64,000 nucleotides of DNA from Shewanella dokdonensis (GTDB lineage Bacteria > Pseudomonadota > Gammaproteobacteria > Enterobacterales > Shewanellaceae), in the NCBI RefSeq assembly GCF_018394335.1, contig NZ_CP074572.1:1302001-1366000 (forward strand), given 5' to 3'. The translations under genes were made by a program, and so were the position numbers. Numbering within the stretch: the first letter of the stretch is position 1; the number at the start of each line of letters is the position of its first letter. Below are positions 11,178 to 22,165 of the stretch, piece after piece. The notes under the pieces were generated by a model. It did not search any database and was not told the origin of the DNA. It saw nothing but the letters and a program-made list of their open reading frames with translations.

Positions 11178-12531
11178 ATGAAGACCAAGTTATCACTGAT
11201 TTCCGCGGCCCTGTTGGGGGCAAGCCTGATGTTAAACCCTGTGGTGTCACAGGCATCCATTCCACAAGCCGTTGATGGGCAGAATATTCCTAGTCTCGCC
11301 CCGATGCTGGAAAAAGTAACCCCGCGGTAGTCTCTGTTGCCGTATCTGGAACCCATGTGTCACGGCAACGCGTCCCAGATATTTTCCGCTACTTTTTGGC
11401 CCCAATGCGCCACAAGAGCAAGTACAGGAACAACCCTTCCGCGGCCTGGGTTCTGGGGTCATTATTGATGCGGACAAAGGTTACATTGTCACCAACAACC
11501 ATGTGGTTGATGGTGCCGACGAAATTAAAGTAGGTCTGCATGATGGCCGTGAAGTAACCGCTAAATTGCTGGGCACAGACAAAGAATCTGATGTGGCATT
11601 GTTGCAGATCAAGGCTGACAATTTGACAGCCATTAAACCTGCCGACTCTGATTCCTTGCGTGTTGGTGACTTTGCCGTGGCGATTGGTAACCCGTTTGGT
11701 CTTGGGCAAACCGTGACTTCAGGTATTGTCAGCGCACTGGGCCGGAGCGGCCTAGGCATAGAAATGCTGGAAAACTTCATTCAAACTGATGCCGCCATTA
11801 ATAGTGGTAACTCCGGTGGTGCATTGGTGAACCTCAAAGGTGAACTGATCGGCATCAACACCGCCATTGTTGGTCCAAACGGTGGCAATGTGGGTATTGG
11901 CTTTGCGATCCCAGCCAACATGGTACACAACCTGGTGAATCAGATTATTGAACATGGCGAAGTGCGCCGTGGGGTACTCGGGGTCATGGGCCGCGATTTG
12001 GACAGTAAACTGGCAGAAGGTTTTGGTCTGAAATCGCAGCATGGTGGGTTCGTCAATGAGGTTGTTGCCGATAGCCCAGCCGCAAAAGCCGGGATCAAAG
12101 CCGGTGACGTTATCGTTAGTTTAAATGACCGTCCAGTGAAAACCTTCCAAGAGTTGCGGGCAAAAATTGGCACTATGGGTGCTGGCACCGAAGTTAAACT
12201 GGGGATCATCCGCGACGGTGACCAGAAAGACGTTAAAGTCACCCTAGGTAATGCGAGTGAAATGAAAGAAGCCTCCGCTGGCGATGTACATCCAATGCTG
12301 GCCGGAGCAACCCTCGAAAATACCGATAAAGGGGTGGCCATCACCGCAATTGCCCAAGGTTCTCCAGCGGCCATGAGCGGCCTGCAAAAAGATGACCTGA
12401 TTGTTGGGGTTAACCGCTCTCGTATCGACAACCTGAAACAGTTGAAAGCAGCCCTCAAGGATCAAGATGGTGGTGTAGCCTTGAAGATCCGTCGTGGTAA
12501 CAGCTTGCTGTATCTAGTGTTACGCGGATAA
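11178..12531 (+). CDS. degQ: Periplasmic serine protease DegQ/DegP type (two frame breaks)
   Basis: This is an HtrA-family periplasmic protease and chaperone. The repaired 451-residue protein has a signal peptide (MKTKLSLISAALLGASLML to SQA), then the trypsin-like domain with catalytic His in VTNNHVVDGADE, Asp in ESDVALLQI and Ser in AAINSGNSGGALVNL. Two PDZ domains follow, visible as FVNEVVADSPAAKAGIKAGD and ITAIAQGSPAAMSGLQKDD. Breaks lie at C4 (11320-11323) and T5 (11393-11397). One added base at each restores VTPAVVSVAV and RYFFGPNAPQ. Two independent homopolymer breaks within 75 bases point to sequencing error. degS follows on the same strand after a terminator. Confidence 0.92.
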
Positions 12532-12547
12532 ATTCACCATAATGGCA

Positions 12548-12576
12548 ATGGAGTCGCGGTTGCGGCTCCATTTTTT
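12548..12576 (+). terminator. Rho-independent terminator after degQ
   Basis: ATGGAG-CGC and GCG-CTCCAT pair around GGTT, followed by six T. It separates degQ from degS, so degS probably has its own promoter. Confidence 0.8.
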
Positions 12577-12688
12577 AACCGCCAAAGACGCTACTACATC
12601 GGACACTAATCAACGAGCGATGCCGTATAAAACATGCTAGTCTAGCTCGACTTTTTCCTTTTTACTCAATCACGGACCGCCACTAACA

Positions 12689-13759
12689 ATGCTCAGATCC
12701 TCGCTGATCTATATCGCTAAAGCCGTTACCTTCGGCCTGGTAATGGCTGCCGTGTTTATCGTGTTCACCCGCTTTATTGCAGATCCCAATGGTAATCTGC
12801 TGCAATTTAACAGCGGCAGTGAGTTGTCATTTTCGTCAGCGGTACGCAAAGCCGCACCAGCCGTCGTCAATATCTACAGTCTCAGCATCAATCAGGAACA
12901 ACCGCTTAATTCCAGCAAGCTGCAGGGACTGGGTTCTGGGGTGATAATGAGTAAACAGGGCTACATTATCACTAACTACCATGTGATTAATAAGGCCGAT
13001 GAAATTGTGGTGGCACTGCAAGATGGCCGAAAATTCAGTGCCGATGTGGTGGGGCTAGATCCAGAAACCGACCTTGCGGCACTTAAAATTGAGGGTGATA
13101 ACCTGCCAGTAGTGCCGGTGAATCTCAAGCATGCGCCACGGGTTGGTGATGTAGTGCTCGCCATTGGCAATCCCTACAACTTGGGCCAAACCATCACGCA
13201 GGGCATTATCAGTGCTACCGGTCGCAGCGGTTTGAGTAGCCGCTATCTGGATTTTTTGCAAACAGATGCCGCCATTAACGCCGGTAACTCAGGTGGCGCG
13301 CTGATCGATACCACGGGAAGTCTTATCGGTATTAACACTGCGGCTTATCAGTTGACCAATGATGATAAAGCCGGGCACGGTATCAACTTTGCCATTCCGA
13401 TTGAATTGGCATACAAGGTGATGGGCAAACTGATCAAAGATGGTCGGGTGATCCGTGGTGCACTAGGGATCTCTGGCGAACCAGTAAATCAAGTGATCGC
13501 ACAGATCCTTAATCTGCCGGATTTGAAAGGCATCTTCATTACCAGCCTGGACTCAGGTGGCCCGGCATTTCATGCAGGACTGCGCCCACGTGATGTTATC
13601 ATCAAATATCAGCATGAAGAGGTGACTGGGGTCGACATGCTGATGGATCGTATTGCCGAAACCAAACCAGGGACCAAAGTCGACGTACAGATTATCCGTG
13701 ATGGTAAAACACTGGATATTCCGGTCGTGATGGGTGAAAAACCGGTACGCTACAACTGA
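12689..13759 (+). CDS. degS: Site-1 protease DegS, sigma-E stress sensor
   Basis: DegS is anchored in the inner membrane with its protease and PDZ domains in the periplasm. It senses unassembled porins and cuts RseA to free sigma-E. The 356-residue product has one N-terminal membrane helix (VTFGLVMAAVFIVFTRF), catalytic His in TNYHVINKADE, Asp in ETDLAALKI and Ser in AAINAGNSGGALID, and a single PDZ domain (FITSLDSGGPAFHAGLRPRD). A single PDZ and a membrane anchor rather than a cleaved signal separate it from DegQ. The degQ-degS tandem is conserved in gammaproteobacteria. Confidence 0.94.
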   Translation: MLRSSLIYIAKAVTFGLVMAAVFIVFTRFIADPNGNLLQFNSGSELSFSSAVRKAAPAVVNIYSLSINQEQPLNSSKLQGLGSGVIMSKQGYIITNYHVINKADEIVVALQDGRKFSADVVGLDPETDLAALKIEGDNLPVVPVNLKHAPRVGDVVLAIGNPYNLGQTITQGIISATGRSGLSSRYLDFLQTDAAINAGNSGGALIDTTGSLIGINTAAYQLTNDDKAGHGINFAIPIELAYKVMGKLIKDGRVIRGALGISGEPVNQVIAQILNLPDLKGIFITSLDSGGPAFHAGLRPRDVIIKYQHEEVTGVDMLMDRIAETKPGTKVDVQIIRDGKTLDIPVVMGEKPVRYN

Positions 13760-13781
13760 GACGTTACCGCTAGCCCATAAC

Positions 13782-13809
13782 AAAACACCGGGATGAGCCC
13801 GGTGTTTTT
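13782..13809. terminator. Bidirectional terminator between degS and rraB
   Basis: AACACCGGG and CCCGGTGTT form a nine-base stem around ATGAG with A and T runs outside. It serves the convergent degS and rraB genes. Confidence 0.85.
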
Positions 13810-13827
13810 ACATCTGTTTAGCAAGAC

Positions 13828-14244
13828 TTAATGACGCCAGCTAGACTCTTCTTCATCATCAAGATCTTCATCTTCTTCTATATCTTCGTCATCACCCATG
13901 AAGTAGGTGCCCCAGCCATCATAGTCAACCTTATGTTTGCTGGCTAACTGTAATAGTTGCTCGCAGGCTTTATCCAGCAAAGCCACATCCAGTGAGTGAT
14001 AAGCGATGGCATCGAAACAGAACAGTACACTACCGTCATCGAGTTCCACTTCTTCAGCATCATTCACTTCAAAGCCCAATTTGAACGCATCCACAGCGGC
14101 TTTTTCCAAGCGATCAAAATCACTGGACGAAAAATGATGCTCAATGGTGTATTCAGCATCGGCATCAGAACCGTCACTCAGCAGTGACTCCACAATATCG
14201 CGATTTTCCTGCTGCTGAGCCTGCAGTTGTTGTTGAACACTCAT
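13828..14244 (-). CDS. rraB: Ribonuclease E inhibitor RraB
   Basis: RraB binds the scaffold region of RNase E and changes which mRNAs it cuts. The 138-residue acidic protein carries the family segments [38 protein letters not shown] and [12 protein letters not shown], ending in a strongly acidic tail ([17 protein letters not shown]). GGAG lies eight bases before the ATG. It is convergent with degS. Downstream of plsC in the same direction with a 32-base gap, it may be co-transcribed with it. Confidence 0.92.
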   Translation of the reverse strand: MSVQQQLQAQQQENRDIVESLLSDGSDADAEYTIEHHFSSSDFDRLEKAAVDAFKLGFEVNDAEEVELDDGSVLFCFDAIAYHSLDVALLDKACEQLLQLASKHKVDYDGWGTYFMGDDEDIEEDEDLDDEEESSWRH

Positions 14245-14276
14245 TTATTGATCTCCAGTTGGGGCATTGGCGCTGA

Positions 14277-15020
14277 TTATACTTCAGGATGATGTGATGG
14301 TGCAGCCATCAGTTGCGCCGCTTCAAGGTTTAGCTGTTCCAGTTTAGCCGCCATCTTTTGGTGAATGTCAGCGGCAAAGTCACGGAGCTGGTTCGGCGCG
14401 ACATTGTCAGTGGCGACAGGTTCAAGCAATTCAATGATCACAACACCATTGTTACGGCGATTAAGGCGAATATGGCTCTGACATGAGGCGATAATGGGCA
14501 CCACCGGCACCCCAGTGGCTATTGCGGTATGGAATGCGCCCATTTTAAATGGCAATAACCCGCGACCGCGGCTACGAGTACCTTCCGGAAACACCCACAG
14601 TGATAGTCTATTCTGCTTAATTTTGCGGGCGACCTTGTTCAAGGTTGAAACCGCCCGAGTGCGATTCTTACGATCAATCAGAATATTGCCTGACAACCAG
14701 TAAATAATACCGAACAAGGGGATCCACAACAGGCTCTTTTTGCCAAGAGACACTGTGCCCTTAGGTACCACCTTTGATAAGGTAAACAGATCAAAATTAT
14801 TTTGATGGTTAGCGAGAAAAACACAGGGCTGGCACTGGCTACGTTCGCTATGACGGATGATCACCCGCAATCCCAGCAATGGAGTCACGGCAGCAAAACA
14901 ACGCGCCAATACATAAACATTATCTTTATGCATGGGCCGCAACAGGCACAATACAATACTAAAACAGAACAGCAATACCAGCAGCAACGCCAGTACTAAG
15001 CTTCTGAACACTAACAGCAC
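14277..15020 (-). CDS. plsC: 1-acyl-sn-glycerol-3-phosphate acyltransferase (PlsC-like)
   Basis: PlsC moves an acyl chain to lysophosphatidic acid to make phosphatidic acid at the inner membrane. The protein has an N-terminal hydrophobic helix (LVLALLLVLLFCFSIVLCLL), the catalytic motif NHQNNFD (HX4D type), the block GNILIDRKNR and the substrate-binding FPEGTRSRGRG, then VPVVPII. All four acyltransferase blocks are present. An in-frame GTG at 15035 exists. I prefer the GTG at 15020 because GAGGAG lies seven bases upstream of it. The protein is slightly under 250 residues, normal for PlsC. Confidence 0.88.
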   Translation of the reverse strand: MLLVFRSLVLALLLVLLFCFSIVLCLLRPMHKDNVYVLARCFAAVTPLLGLRVIIRHSERSQCQPCVFLANHQNNFDLFTLSKVVPKGTVSLGKKSLLWIPLFGIIYWLSGNILIDRKNRTRAVSTLNKVARKIKQNRLSLWVFPEGTRSRGRGLLPFKMGAFHTAIATGVPVVPIIASCQSHIRLNRRNNGVVIIELLEPVATDNVAPNQLRDFAADIHQKMAAKLEQLNLEAAQLMAAPSHHPEV

Positions 15021-15300
15021 GCTTTTGCTCCTCACAGGAAGGTGCGCCAGTATACCACCCTAATGACAACTCACAACGCAAGCAGTAAGGAATGTATGGT
15101 GTTAGTTATTCAGTGCTCTCTAAAATTAATGATTGCAGGCCTTCGTTATAACAGCGTATGGTAACCAACGGAAATCAGAGGAATTGTGCCGCGCCCCGAG
15201 CTGCATTAAACAGCGATTATCAGGATTAAGCCGTAGTTAAGTTGACCTTAAGCCGTTAGCAATAGACTCGGGAGCAAATCAGTATACAGAGGAATGGATC

Positions 15301-15426
15301 ATGCTGGCTTTTATCCGTAATAACATAGGGATCATTCTATTCGCCATCCTGTTTTTAGGCGTAGTGTTCGGTGGCATCTATTACGTAGAACACTCTCTGG
15401 AAGCCCAAGAACGGGTAGTTAACTGA
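15301..15426 (+). CDS. Putative 41-residue membrane protein
   Basis: A short reading frame begins at an ATG seven bases after AGAGGA. It encodes a short basic lead (MLAFIRNNIG), one hydrophobic helix (IILFAILFLGVVFGGIYYV) and a polar tail (EHSLEAQERVVN). Its stop codon abuts the end of the convergent zinc-ribbon gene. A good RBS, a single clean transmembrane helix and positive-inside charge support coding. I do not recognise a family. It may be a small regulatory or accessory membrane protein. Confidence 0.5.
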   Translation: MLAFIRNNIGIILFAILFLGVVFGGIYYVEHSLEAQERVVN

Positions 15427-15756
15427 TCAGCGATATTTGCGGCGTTGCTCGCTGTCGTCCACCTTGGAAGGTCGCTCGGTGACCTTCAACTGATCCATCA
15501 AATGCGACATCAACAGGGTAATCAATACCAAAATGACCACAGGTATCCCCAGATGGCGCGTGTTCGGCCATAACCATACTGTGATACCTGACAGTAGCAG
15601 CAGATAAAAACTCACCATTTTGACCTTTAACAGCCAAGGTGTACGGCCTAGCCAAACCAGGCAATGCGGACACTGGATCTGTGCCGAAAAACCACGACCC
15701 CGTTGTTGGGTAATTGCCTCAACTTTTATGGCCTTGCCACAATTTGGACAGATCAT
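15427..15756 (-). CDS. Zinc-ribbon membrane protein, function unknown
   Basis: The 109-residue product has an N-terminal zinc ribbon with two CxxC pairs (MICPNCGKAIKVEA and AQIQCPHCLVW) that should bind one zinc. Two hydrophobic helices follow (VSFYLLLLSGITVWLW and IPVVILVLITLLMSHLM), then a charged tail (DDSEQRRKYR). The layout suggests the ribbon lies in the cytoplasm near the membrane. I do not assign a function. It is upstream of the 41-residue frame in convergent orientation and separate from the RND genes (77-base gap). Confidence 0.75.
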   Translation of the reverse strand: MICPNCGKAIKVEAITQQRGRGFSAQIQCPHCLVWLGRTPWLLKVKMVSFYLLLLSGITVWLWPNTRHLGIPVVILVLITLLMSHLMDQLKVTERPSKVDDSEQRRKYR

Positions 15757-15833
15757 CTGTTACTCTAAAACCAATAAAAAACAGCGCATTCTAACAGAAA
15801 TACGCCGCAGTTGGTTAGCATCAGCTTGCTATA

Positions 15834-18800
15834 TCAGTCGTCATGTACGGGTCTACGGGCAGGAAACAGTTTACGTACCAACACGAAGAACAGCGGTACT
15901 AAGAATATTGCCAGCACAGTTGCTGTTAGCGTGCCGCCAACGATCCCGGTACCGATTGACATACGACTGGCCGCCCCCGCTCCGGTTGACACGGCCAGCG
16001 GTAATGTCCCAAAAATAAATGCCATAGAGGTCATCAATATCGGTCTTAGCCGGAGTTTTGCGCCTTCCATCGCCGCATCTAGCGCTGTCATCCCGCGCTC
16101 GTAAGCCACCTCAGCGAACTCGACGATCAAAATGGCGTTTTTCGATGACAAACCAATGGTCGTCAGCAGTGCCACCTGAAAGTAGATATCATTTTCCAAG
16201 CCGCGCAGCATTGCCGCCAGCGCCGCCCCAATGACCCCAAGCGGGATCACCATGATGACAGAGAGCGGCACAGTCCAACTCTCATATAACGCCGCCAAAC
16301 AGAGAAATACCACCAGAATAGAGATGCTGTACAACAGCGTTGACTGCCCGCCAGATAACTGTTCCTGATATGACAAGCCACTCCAGGCATAAGTGGTGGC
16401 GCCACTTGGCAGAGCGTCTGCTAGGCGCACAATCTCATTCATCGCCTCACCGGAACTGATGCCATTAGCCGCCCCTTGGATCTCGTATGAGGCATAACCG
16501 TTAAAGCGGTTGAGACTTTGTGGCCCTGCGCCCCAGGTAACATCACTGAAAGCTGAAAACGGTGTCATCGCCACACGGCCTTGGCTGTCAGTGCCACGGA
16601 CATACCAGTAACGCAAATCATCCGGTTGTGAACGATATGGCGCATCGCCCTGAACATATACTTTTTTCACCCGGCTTTTATCAATAAAATCATTAACGTA
16701 ACTACCAGCCCAAGCGGTACTGAGGGTGTTATTAACATCCGACAGACTCAACCCCAACGCGGAGGCCTTGGCTGAATCAATGTGTACTTTCAGTTCCGGC
16801 GTATCACTGAGACTGCCTTCGCGAATAGAGGTCAGTAATGGATCCTGTCTTGCGGCGTTGAGCAATACATCGCGGTATTGCGACAGTTGTGCGCGATCGG
16901 TGCCAACAGTTGCCAGCAGTTGATAGGAGAAACCACTGCTACGCCCAAGACCACGCACCGGAGGCGGCGACATAGCAAAAACTCTGGCATCACGAATAGA
17001 GGCAAAATAATGACTGGCCCGCTCAGCAATCGCCTGGGCACTGTTGCGTGCGCCGGGGCGTTGATCCCAGTTTTTCAAGGCAATGAATGCCATCCCCGCA
17101 TTCTGCCCACTACCACCAAAACTAAAACCTGAGATGGTAAAAATCGTCTTAAGGTTGTCTTTTTCCTCAGTCATAAAATAATGCTGGATCTGCTTGGCAA
17201 CGGCGCGAGTGCGCTTCACCGATGCCCCGGTTGGCAAGTTGTACTGCACCATCAAAATGCCCTGATCCTCGTTTGGTAAGAATCCACCGGGCAGATGTGA
17301 CATAGCCCCAGCTAAGGCCGCGATGATCAGCCCATAAACCAGCATCCATCTCAGTGGCCGCTGTAGCACCCGCGCGACACCACGGCCATAGCTGGCACTA
17401 AAACGATCGAAATTGCGATTGAACCAGATGAACAATCCTTTGGCTTCATGCTCGTGCGCCGAGGGTTTTAACAAGCTGGCACATAGCGTGGGACTCAGCG
17501 TTAAGGCGACCAGCACTGACAGGATCATTGATGACACAATAGTGATGGAAAATTGCCGGTAAATAACGCCGGTGGAACCGCCAAAAATGCCATTGGTAGA
17601 AATACTGCCGACAAAACCACGGCGATCCCTATCAATGCCGAACTGATCTCATGCATGGATTTGATGGTGGCGGCACGTGGCGAGAGTTTCTCTTCTCGCA
17701 TCAGACGCTCAACGTTTTCGACCACCACAATGGCATCATCCACCAGCAAGCCAATCGACAACACCATCCCAAACATTGTCAGCGTATTGATGGAATAACC
17801 AAAGGCTTGCAATACCCCGAATGTCCCCAGTAACACTACAGGAACGGCAATGGCTGGGATCAAGGTGGCGCGCCAGTTCTGTAGAAAAATCCACATCACC
17901 AGCACCACCAGCAACACGGCTTCGAGTAATGTTTTCACCACTTCTTCAATAGACACCCGGATAAAATCCGTGCTGTCACGCGGATAGGCTACTTGATAGC
18001 CATCCGGGAAGGTACTGGCCATCCGCGCCACGGTGTCTTTGACCAGCGTGGCCGTGGTCAGGGCATTGGCCCCTGGTGCCAGATTGATGGCCATCCCGGA
18101 TGCCGGATGACCATTCAGCCGCGGCTGAAAACTGTAGCTTTCACTACCAAGTTCGACCCTAGCAACATCCTTCAGCTTTACATCCGCGCCATTGTAGTTG
18201 TGTTTAACAATGATCTCGCGGAACTGCTCAGGCGTCTGCAACATTGATTGCGCCGTGACCGTAGCATTCAGTTCCTGCCCATCCACAGTCGGCAATTCGC
18301 CAATACTCCCGGCCGCCACTTGGGCATTCTGCACCCTGAGCGCACTGGTAATATCGGCAGGGATTAACTCATAAGCCGCTAATTTTGCTGGGTCTAGCCA
18401 GATCCGCATCGCGTGCTGAGCGCCAAATACCCGCACATCACCCACCCCTTCAAGGCGAGCGATAGGATCCTGCATATTGGAGGCGAGGAAATCAGCAACA
18501 TCATAAGAACTGGCCTTATCAGTAGCATCATATAAGGAAAACACCATCAGAAAGTCGGTCTGGGACTTGGTAACTGTCACCCCTTGAGATTGCACCGCCG
18601 TTGGCAGACGCGAGGTTACCTGCTGTACTTTATTCTGTACTTGTACCTGTGCGGTGTCTGGATCTGTGCCCTGCTCAAAGACCACCGAAATCTGTGCCCG
18701 ACCTGAGCTGGAAGAAGAGGAGAAATACAGCAAACCATCAATCCCGGTGAGCTGTTGTTCCAATACTTGAGTGACACTATTTTCTACCGTCTGTGCATCA

Positions 18801-18958
18801 GCCCCGGTGTAACTGGCAGAGATGTTAATTGTCGGTGGGGCCACATCTGGGTACTGTGCAATTGGCAGCGATACAATCGCAAAAACCCCGGTTAGCATGA
18901 TAATGATGGCAATAACCCAGGCGAATACCGGACGATCAATAAAAAAACGCGCCAACAT
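15834..18958 (-). CDS. RND efflux pump inner-membrane subunit, HAE1/AcrB type (frame break)
   Basis: This is a proton-driven trimeric pump that exports drugs or other hydrophobic compounds through a periplasmic adaptor and an outer-membrane channel. The repaired protein has 1041 residues, close to AcrB. Its start MLARFFIDRPVFAWVIAIII, the double aspartate in SIGLLVDDAIVVVENVERL (proton relay in TM4) and GLSSKNAILIVEFA in the second half are typical. The frame breaks at A5, 17583-17587. One added base restores MAFFGGSTGVIYRQFSITIV. The adaptor gene lies upstream with a two-base gap. No TolC-type gene or regulator is adjacent. Confidence 0.92.
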
Positions 18959-18960
18959 AC

Positions 18961-20103
18961 TTAGCGTCCTTCCTTGCCAGTTGTGTCAAGCGCCACAGTT
19001 TCAGCCTTGACGGTCTGACCGACTCTGACTTTATTGGAGCCTTCAACCACCAGCATATCGCCCGCCGCTAACCCGCCAGAGATCACCCACTGATCGCCGA
19101 TAGCCTGTTCCGTTGTCACCATCTTCTTAGCGATTTTGCCGTCCTTGTCCACCACCAAGGCGTAGGCATGCCCCTGATTATCGCGGGAGATCCCTTGCTG
19201 TGGCACCTTGATGCCATGCTGATCAACCGCCACTGCCAGTTTGGCGCGGACAAACATCCCGGGCAGTAAAATATCATCAGGATTAGCAAACTGTGCCCGT
19301 AGCACTACGGAACCAGTGGAACGATCAACCGAGACTTCCCGGACTTTCAGTTGCCCCTCGTACGGGTATTCGGAACCATCTTCAAGAATCAAACTGACGT
19401 TGGCATTGCCTTTAACCACCCCGGCGCGAGACAACATTTTGCGCAGTTCCAGCAAATCCTTACTGGATTCATTCAGGTCAACATTCATGGGATCCAGCGT
19501 ATTGATGGTCGTCAGCGCCGTGGTTTGAGCTGCACTGACCAAAGCACCGGGCGTGACATTTGAGATGCCGATATAACCGCTGATGGGTGCGGTAATTTTA
19601 GTACGTTCTAAATCAATCCGGGCGCTTTGTAAGGCCGCTTGGTAACCCGCGACACTGGCATCAGCTTCCATGAACGCAGCATGAGCGTCTTCAGCGTCTT
19701 GATGGGAAACGCTCTTGTCTTGCAGCAATGCCTGATAACGCTGATCTTTTAGTCTTGCCGCTTCCTGCGTTGCCAGTGCCGTACGTAAATCAGCCTCCGC
19801 TTTAGCATAAGTGGCGGCATATGAGGCGGCATCTATCTGGTACAGTACGTCACCCGCATTAACTTTGGCGCCTTCGGTAAACAGCCGCTGCTGAATAATA
19901 CCGCCCACTTGTGGCCTCACCTCAGCGCTCAACGAAGCCACGGTTCGCCCCTGTAACATAAGGGTCAATGGCAGTACTTGTTGGGTCACTTTCACGACCC
20001 CGACGGTAGGGTCGGTTGCCGCAGGTTTATGTTGTTCCTGACAGGCAGTCAATGTGCCAGTAAGTAGCAAGGTGAGTGATAGCAGTGTTATTGTTTTTAT
20101 CAT
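18961..20103 (-). CDS. RND efflux periplasmic adaptor (membrane fusion) lipoprotein
   Basis: This 380-residue AcrA/MexA-type adaptor links the RND pump to an outer-membrane channel. A lipoprotein signal ends at the lipobox LTGTLTAC. Next come the barrel-sandwich segment VRPQVGGIIQQRLFTEGAKV, a coiled hairpin rich in Ala and Gln (AEADLRTALATQEAARL), the second lipoyl half ITAPISGYIGISNVTPGALV and the membrane-proximal domain LPGMFVRAKLAVAV. It is the first gene of the two-gene efflux operon. About 220 bases separate it from fhs, leaving room for a promoter. Substrate range cannot be read from sequence. Confidence 0.93.
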   Translation of the reverse strand: MIKTITLLSLTLLLTGTLTACQEQHKPAATDPTVGVVKVTQQVLPLTLMLQGRTVASLSAEVRPQVGGIIQQRLFTEGAKVNAGDVLYQIDAASYAATYAKAEADLRTALATQEAARLKDQRYQALLQDKSVSHQDAEDAHAAFMEADASVAGYQAALQSARIDLERTKITAPISGYIGISNVTPGALVSAAQTTALTTINTLDPMNVDLNESSKDLLELRKMLSRAGVVKGNANVSLILEDGSEYPYEGQLKVREVSVDRSTGSVVLRAQFANPDDILLPGMFVRAKLAVAVDQHGIKVPQQGISRDNQGHAYALVVDKDGKIAKKMVTTEQAIGDQWVISGGLAAGDMLVVEGSNKVRVGQTVKAETVALDTTGKEGR

Positions 20104-20322
20104 AAATAGCAGCTTGGCAGACGACGGATACAGCCAGCACGATAATGCAAGAGTGTTTTGTCGCCAAGCGTCTAAGGCAGGAAAAACCGTAAATTAGTGG
20201 TATTAAGTATTTCAAAGTGTGAATGCCGTGAAACCGCAACCCAGATGGCGTTGCCAATCACGGCAATAGCTTGCTTAACCACCAGCAGCCACACGTTAAA
20301 TCATCCGGTTAGGCCAATTTTA

Positions 20323-22029
20323 TTAGAGACCGCAAATATTGCCCTCAGCATCAATGTCGATATGCAGATAACCGGGATTAAGCCCCAACCCAGGCATGGT
20401 CATCACATTGCCCGCCAAGGCAGTGACAAACCCCGCGCCGGCATTGAGTCTTAGTTCATTGATGGGCAGCACAAAACCACGAGGAACCCCTTTTAATGCG
20501 GGATCATGGCTAATCGACATCGGCGTTTTAGCCATACACACAGGCAATTTATCCGCACCGAGTTGCTGCAGCTGCTGTAACTGCTGCTGCGCTTTGTCTG
20601 ATAGCGATACCCCCGCCGCGCCATAACCCAGTTCAGCCAAGGTTGCTAAACTGGTTTGCAAACCAGCCTCAGGATGATACAGGGGATGAAAGTCTGCGGG
20701 TTGCTGTAACGCCTGCAACACTGCCTGAGCCAAGGCTAACGCACCTTGCGCGCCGTGACTAAAAGCTTCACTGACAACACAGTCCGCGGCACCAGCATTA
20801 ATGGCCGCCTGTTGCAGCCAAGTAAGTTCCTGTTCCGTATCCTGCGGGAACCGATTGATAGCCACCACAACGGGTACGCCATAACGCCGCACATTATTCA
20901 AATGCCACGCTAAGTTAGCAAAGCCCTGCTGCAAGGCGGTGAAATCAACCGCACTAATATCCTGTGGTGGTGTTGGTGCATGGCTTTTCAATGCCCGCAG
21001 AGTAACCACCAGTACCGCACAATCTGGCGCATGACCAGAGGCACGAACTTTAATATTACAGAATTTTTCAAAGCCCATATCAGAGCCGAAACCGCCTTCC
21101 GTCACCACATAATCCGCCAGTTTCAAGGCGATCTCATCGGCAATAATAGATGAATTGCCATGAGCAATATTGGCAAACGGCCCGGCATGGATCAGGCATG
21201 GGGCACCGTTAAGAGTCTGCATCAGCGTTGGTTCAATGGCCTGACGCATGATGGCCGTCATCGCCCCGGCAACACCTAATCTTTCTGCGGTCACCGCTTG
21301 GCCGTCTTTATCAAAGGCTAATAGCAGTTGCCCAATACGACGGCGCATATCTGCCAAATCGCGACTCAGCGCCAACACCGCCATCAACTCCGATGCTGCC
21401 GTAATTACAAACGAGGCGCTGTGTTCTGGGCCATTGTTGCTCCCCTGTCCGACCGTTATCTGCCGCAGAGCACGATCGTTATGATCCATCACTCGCGGCC
21501 AGAGCAGTCGCTCAGGATCAATATTCAACGGCGTTAAGCCACTTTGCTGTGCAAACGCTGCGGCCCCAAGCCGAGTTTCATGGTGCAACCTGGCATCCAA
21601 GGCGGCAGACGCCAGATTATGCGCACTGCTGACAGCATGGATATCACCGGTAAGATGCAGGTTAAGTTCTTCCATCGGCACGACTTGCGCATAACCGCCG
21701 CCGGCGGCACCACCTTTAACCCCAAACACTGGCCCCATACTGGGCTGACGCAAACAAGCACAAACTTTTTTATTGAGAGCATGCAGCGCCTGAGTGAGGC
21801 CAATACTGGTAACCGTTTTGCCTTCACCGTGAGGGGTTGGATTGACCGCAGTGACCACAATAAACTTACCGCAAGATGCTGCGGCCAGACGTGGCAACAC
21901 CTGTAGTTGTACTTTGGCTTTGGCGTCACCTAGGGTGTGATATTCATGGGGCGTTAGCCCTAATGATTGGGCAACTTCGGTAATTGGCCGCCGAGGGCTT
22001 TGACGAGAAATTTCGCTATCTGACAGCAT
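20323..22029 (-). CDS. fhs: Formate--tetrahydrofolate ligase
   Basis: Fhs (10-formyl-THF synthetase) joins formate to tetrahydrofolate with ATP and feeds one-carbon units to purine and fMet synthesis. The 568-residue protein has the nucleotide loop [20 protein letters not shown], the block [23 protein letters not shown], the segment [14 protein letters not shown] and [16 protein letters not shown]. The C-terminal block [20 protein letters not shown] is present. All are typical of Fhs. The gene stands alone between the efflux operon and the MaoC-like gene. Its distribution in gammaproteobacteria is patchy. Confidence 0.93.
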   Translation of the reverse strand: MLSDSEISRQSPRRPITEVAQSLGLTPHEYHTLGDAKAKVQLQVLPRLAAASCGKFIVVTAVNPTPHGEGKTVTSIGLTQALHALNKKVCACLRQPSMGPVFGVKGGAAGGGYAQVVPMEELNLHLTGDIHAVSSAHNLASAALDARLHHETRLGAAAFAQQSGLTPLNIDPERLLWPRVMDHNDRALRQITVGQGSNNGPEHSASFVITAASELMAVLALSRDLADMRRRIGQLLLAFDKDGQAVTAERLGVAGAMTAIMRQAIEPTLMQTLNGAPCLIHAGPFANIAHGNSSIIADEIALKLADYVVTEGGFGSDMGFEKFCNIKVRASGHAPDCAVLVVTLRALKSHAPTPPQDISAVDFTALQQGFANLAWHLNNVRRYGVPVVVAINRFPQDTEQELTWLQQAAINAGAADCVVSEAFSHGAQGALALAQAVLQALQQPADFHPLYHPEAGLQTSLATLAELGYGAAGVSLSDKAQQQLQQLQQLGADKLPVCMAKTPMSISHDPALKGVPRGFVLPINELRLNAGAGFVTALAGNVMTMPGLGLNPGYLHIDIDAEGNICGL

Positions 22030-22165
22030 GTAGGGGGTCCAGCGCTAAGACGATATTTTATTATTGAGCGCGCATACTAGAGCAATCATCGGCTCGACAA
22101 AAGCCGCACGCTGTTTCGAACAATAAATACTGAATCCGTATCAAAGAAAGCCGTTTACCCGTGGA

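Noticed and set aside
11940-12458. A 172-codon minus-strand frame inside degQ
   Set aside because: Complement of the two PDZ domains of degQ; no independent support.
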